Assembly: GCF_015644585.1 (NCBI RefSeq)
Contig: NZ_JADOBI010000005.1
Coordinates: forward strand, 1 to 64,000
Length of the DNA stretch: 64,000 nucleotides
Source of the DNA: Rahnella laticis
GTDB lineage: Bacteria; Pseudomonadota; Gammaproteobacteria; Enterobacterales; Enterobacteriaceae
Direction of reading: 5' to 3'
This document shows positions 62,653 through 64,000 of the stretch, in pieces; positions within the stretch are counted from its first letter, which is position 1, and each line of letters begins with the position of its first letter. A program made the translations under genes and the position numbers. The notes below the pieces were generated by a model. The model did no database searches and had not been told where the DNA came from. It saw nothing but the letters and a program-made list of their open reading frames with translations.

Positions 62653-63840
62653 TTACACGTCCTGGTAGACGCTTTCGCCGTGAATACTGCGGTACTCTTT
62701 GGGCGTCATCTCATAGCCTTTCCTGAATACCGAATAGAAATATTGCAGTGACGGATACCCGCACATTTGCGAGATTTCATTGATGGAAATCGACGTGGCG
62801 GCCAGCAGGTTGCGGGCACGGTCGAGCTTTTCTTCGTGGATCACGCCGTGAATCGTTTGCCCGGTTTCATCCTTAAAACGCTTCTCCAGGTTAGACCGTG
62901 ACATGCCGATGGCGTCCAGAACCTGCTCGACTTTGATGCCTTTACAGGCGTGATAACGGATGTAATGCATCGCCTGAATCACCGCAGGGTCCCGCAAAGA
63001 GCGGAAGTCCGTTGAACGGCGTTCGACGACTTTGACCGGCGGAACCAGAATGCGCTGCAATGGCAGGTCGCGCTGATCCAGCAACTGATGCAGAAGCTTT
63101 GCCGCGCGATAGCCCATTTGCCGCGTGCCCTGCACCACGGAAGACAATGCCACGCGGGAGAGATAGCGGGTTAATTCCTCGTTATCGATTCCAATAACGC
63201 TGAGCTTTTCTGGCACGGGAATGTTCAGATGCTCGCAGACCTGCAATAAATGCCGGGCGCGGGCGTCGGTGACGGCGATAATGCCGGTTTGCTGCGGCAG
63301 CGTTTGTATCCAGTCCGCCAGCCGGTTTTGCGCGTGCTGCCAGTTCTCCGGTGCGGTTTCCATTCCCTGATAGACCACGCCCTGATACTGCTCGGCTGAC
63401 ACCAGTTTCCTGAAAGCGAATTCGCGCTCCTGCGCCCAGCGTTTTCCGCCCGCATCAGGCAAGCCGTAAAAGGCAAAACGGTTGATGCCCTTCTCTTTCA
63501 GGTGCATAAACGCGGCCTCGACCAGCGCGTGGTTATCGGTCGCGATATAGTGAACCGGCGGGTAATCCTCTTCCCGATGATAAGACCCGCCGACACCGAC
63601 AATCGGCACGTTAAGATCTTCGAGCAGGGTTTCAATTTCCCGGTCATCAAAGTCTGCGATGACACCGTCGCCCAGCCAGTCTTTGATATTGTCGATACGG
63701 CAGCGGAAATCCTCTTCAATGAAGATATCCCAGTCGCTTTGCGAGGCCTGCAAATATTCGCCAACCCCCTCCACAACCTGACGGTCGTAAACTTTGTTCG
63801 CGTTAAATAACAGCGTGATCCGATAGCGTTTCTCAAACAT
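62653..63840 (-). CDS. xylR: Xylose operon transcriptional activator XylR
   Basis: XylR binds xylose through an N-terminal periplasmic-binding-protein-like domain and activates xyl genes through a C-terminal AraC domain. The 395-residue product is very close to E. coli XylR: ITLLFNANKVYDRQVVEGVG, and the HTH region around VLDAIGMSRSNLEKRFKDE plus NEISQMCGYPSLQYFYSVFR. In E. coli xylR follows xylFGH; here it is convergent with yicI. Divergent or upstream xyl genes may lie beyond the window. Confidence 0.95.
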   Translation of the reverse strand: MFEKRYRITLLFNANKVYDRQVVEGVGEYLQASQSDWDIFIEEDFRCRIDNIKDWLGDGVIADFDDREIETLLEDLNVPIVGVGGSYHREEDYPPVHYIATDNHALVEAAFMHLKEKGINRFAFYGLPDAGGKRWAQEREFAFRKLVSAEQYQGVVYQGMETAPENWQHAQNRLADWIQTLPQQTGIIAVTDARARHLLQVCEHLNIPVPEKLSVIGIDNEELTRYLSRVALSSVVQGTRQMGYRAAKLLHQLLDQRDLPLQRILVPPVKVVERRSTDFRSLRDPAVIQAMHYIRYHACKGIKVEQVLDAIGMSRSNLEKRFKDETGQTIHGVIHEEKLDRARNLLAATSISINEISQMCGYPSLQYFYSVFRKGYEMTPKEYRSIHGESVYQDV

Positions 63841-63874
63841 GCCTGTTTCTCACCGATGATCAAATAGGCTAAAA

Positions 63875-63902
63875 CCCTGTTCACATGCGCACATGAACAG
63901 GG
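63875..63902 (-). terminator. Hairpin upstream of xylR
   Basis: CCCTGTTCA and TGAACAGGG are exact 9-base arms with a 10-base loop. On the minus strand TTTTAGCC follows, a short T-run. It may end a transcript entering from beyond the window just before xylR. Confidence 0.55.
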
Positions 63903-64000
63903 CGGGTTACATAGGTCTGCTGGTCAATAGCACAACGCCGGTTCTGCGTGGCGTTGGCAATCAGAATATGTGAGGCTCCTCGGAGTTTTGTGAGTGACTG

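Noticed and set aside
63881-64000. Open minus-strand frame running out of the window upstream of xylR
   Set aside because: Thirty-nine residues with no recognisable family; too short to call a gene end.
1-64000. CRISPR arrays, tRNA and rRNA genes
   Set aside because: No regular repeat-spacer series, cloverleaf-like sequence with a T-loop box or rRNA motif was noticed in the window.

Overview
The window is chromosomal DNA from a motile enterobacterium of the order Enterobacterales. The flagellar genes, the cystine-uptake block and a long stretch matching the E. coli rlmC-to-yliI region all read as close homologues of E. coli or Serratia genes. Porins, small accessory genes and gene order fit Yersiniaceae, and a Rahnella-like organism is my best guess; genus assignment is inference. 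No rRNA, tRNA or CRISPR array was seen.

Layout. 1-700: the 3' end of an IS110-family transposase, a palindromic repeat and a weak ORF. 710-4144 (minus): cystine importer tcyJ-tcyL-tcyN and D-cysteine desulfhydrase dcyD. 4333-9712: fliZ and fliA, flagellin fliC, and divergent fliD-fliS-fliT, with matched sigma-28 promoters facing away from each other between fliC and fliD. 9930-16353: an accessory stretch of mostly small genes inside the flagellar cluster (AraC regulator, a GhoT/OrtT-type membrane toxin, yqaE, a DUF4186 protein, several orphan small proteins, GNAT, bestrophin-like yneE). 16485-28402: fliE (minus) and the fliFGHIJK and fliLMNOPQR operons (plus), encoding the basal body, switch, export ATPase and export gate. 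A second copy of the 5' palindromic repeat sits between fliP and fliQ.

28399-30520 (minus): a periplasmic histidine phosphatase and an OprD-type porin. 30861-42511: a block nearly collinear with E. coli: rlmC, ybjO, potIHGF (putrescine import), ybjN, rimK, nfsA, grxA, ybjM, ybjL. 42512-48650: accessory genes where E. coli has mdfA and ybjHIJK: a GT17 glycosyltransferase, a MarR-GNAT fusion with its own palindromic operator, a VOC protein, an OmpC-type porin, a GNAT and a methyltransferase. 48724-57282: ybjG with an exact PmrA-type box, dacC, then ydgC and a LysR / M20 peptidase / MFS locus inserted before gstB and yliI. 57580-63840: a carbohydrate locus made of a periplasmic sugar-binding protein, the glycoside-cation symporter yicJ, alpha-xylosidase yicI and the xylose regulator xylR.

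How genes work together. FliA transcribes fliC and fliD, FliS and FliT chaperone flagellin and cap, and fliE-R build the basal body and type III export apparatus. TcyJLN and DcyD import cystine and degrade D-cysteine. PotFGHI imports putrescine. YicJ and YicI take up and hydrolyse alpha-xylosides, releasing xylose, the ligand of XylR. The most interesting items are the repeat inside the flagellar export operon, the orphan GhoT/OrtT toxin, the orphan GT17 enzyme beside a structured AT-rich intergenic region, the autoregulated MarR-GNAT gene and the PmrA box of ybjG. I found no clear sign of a wholly new multi-gene system.
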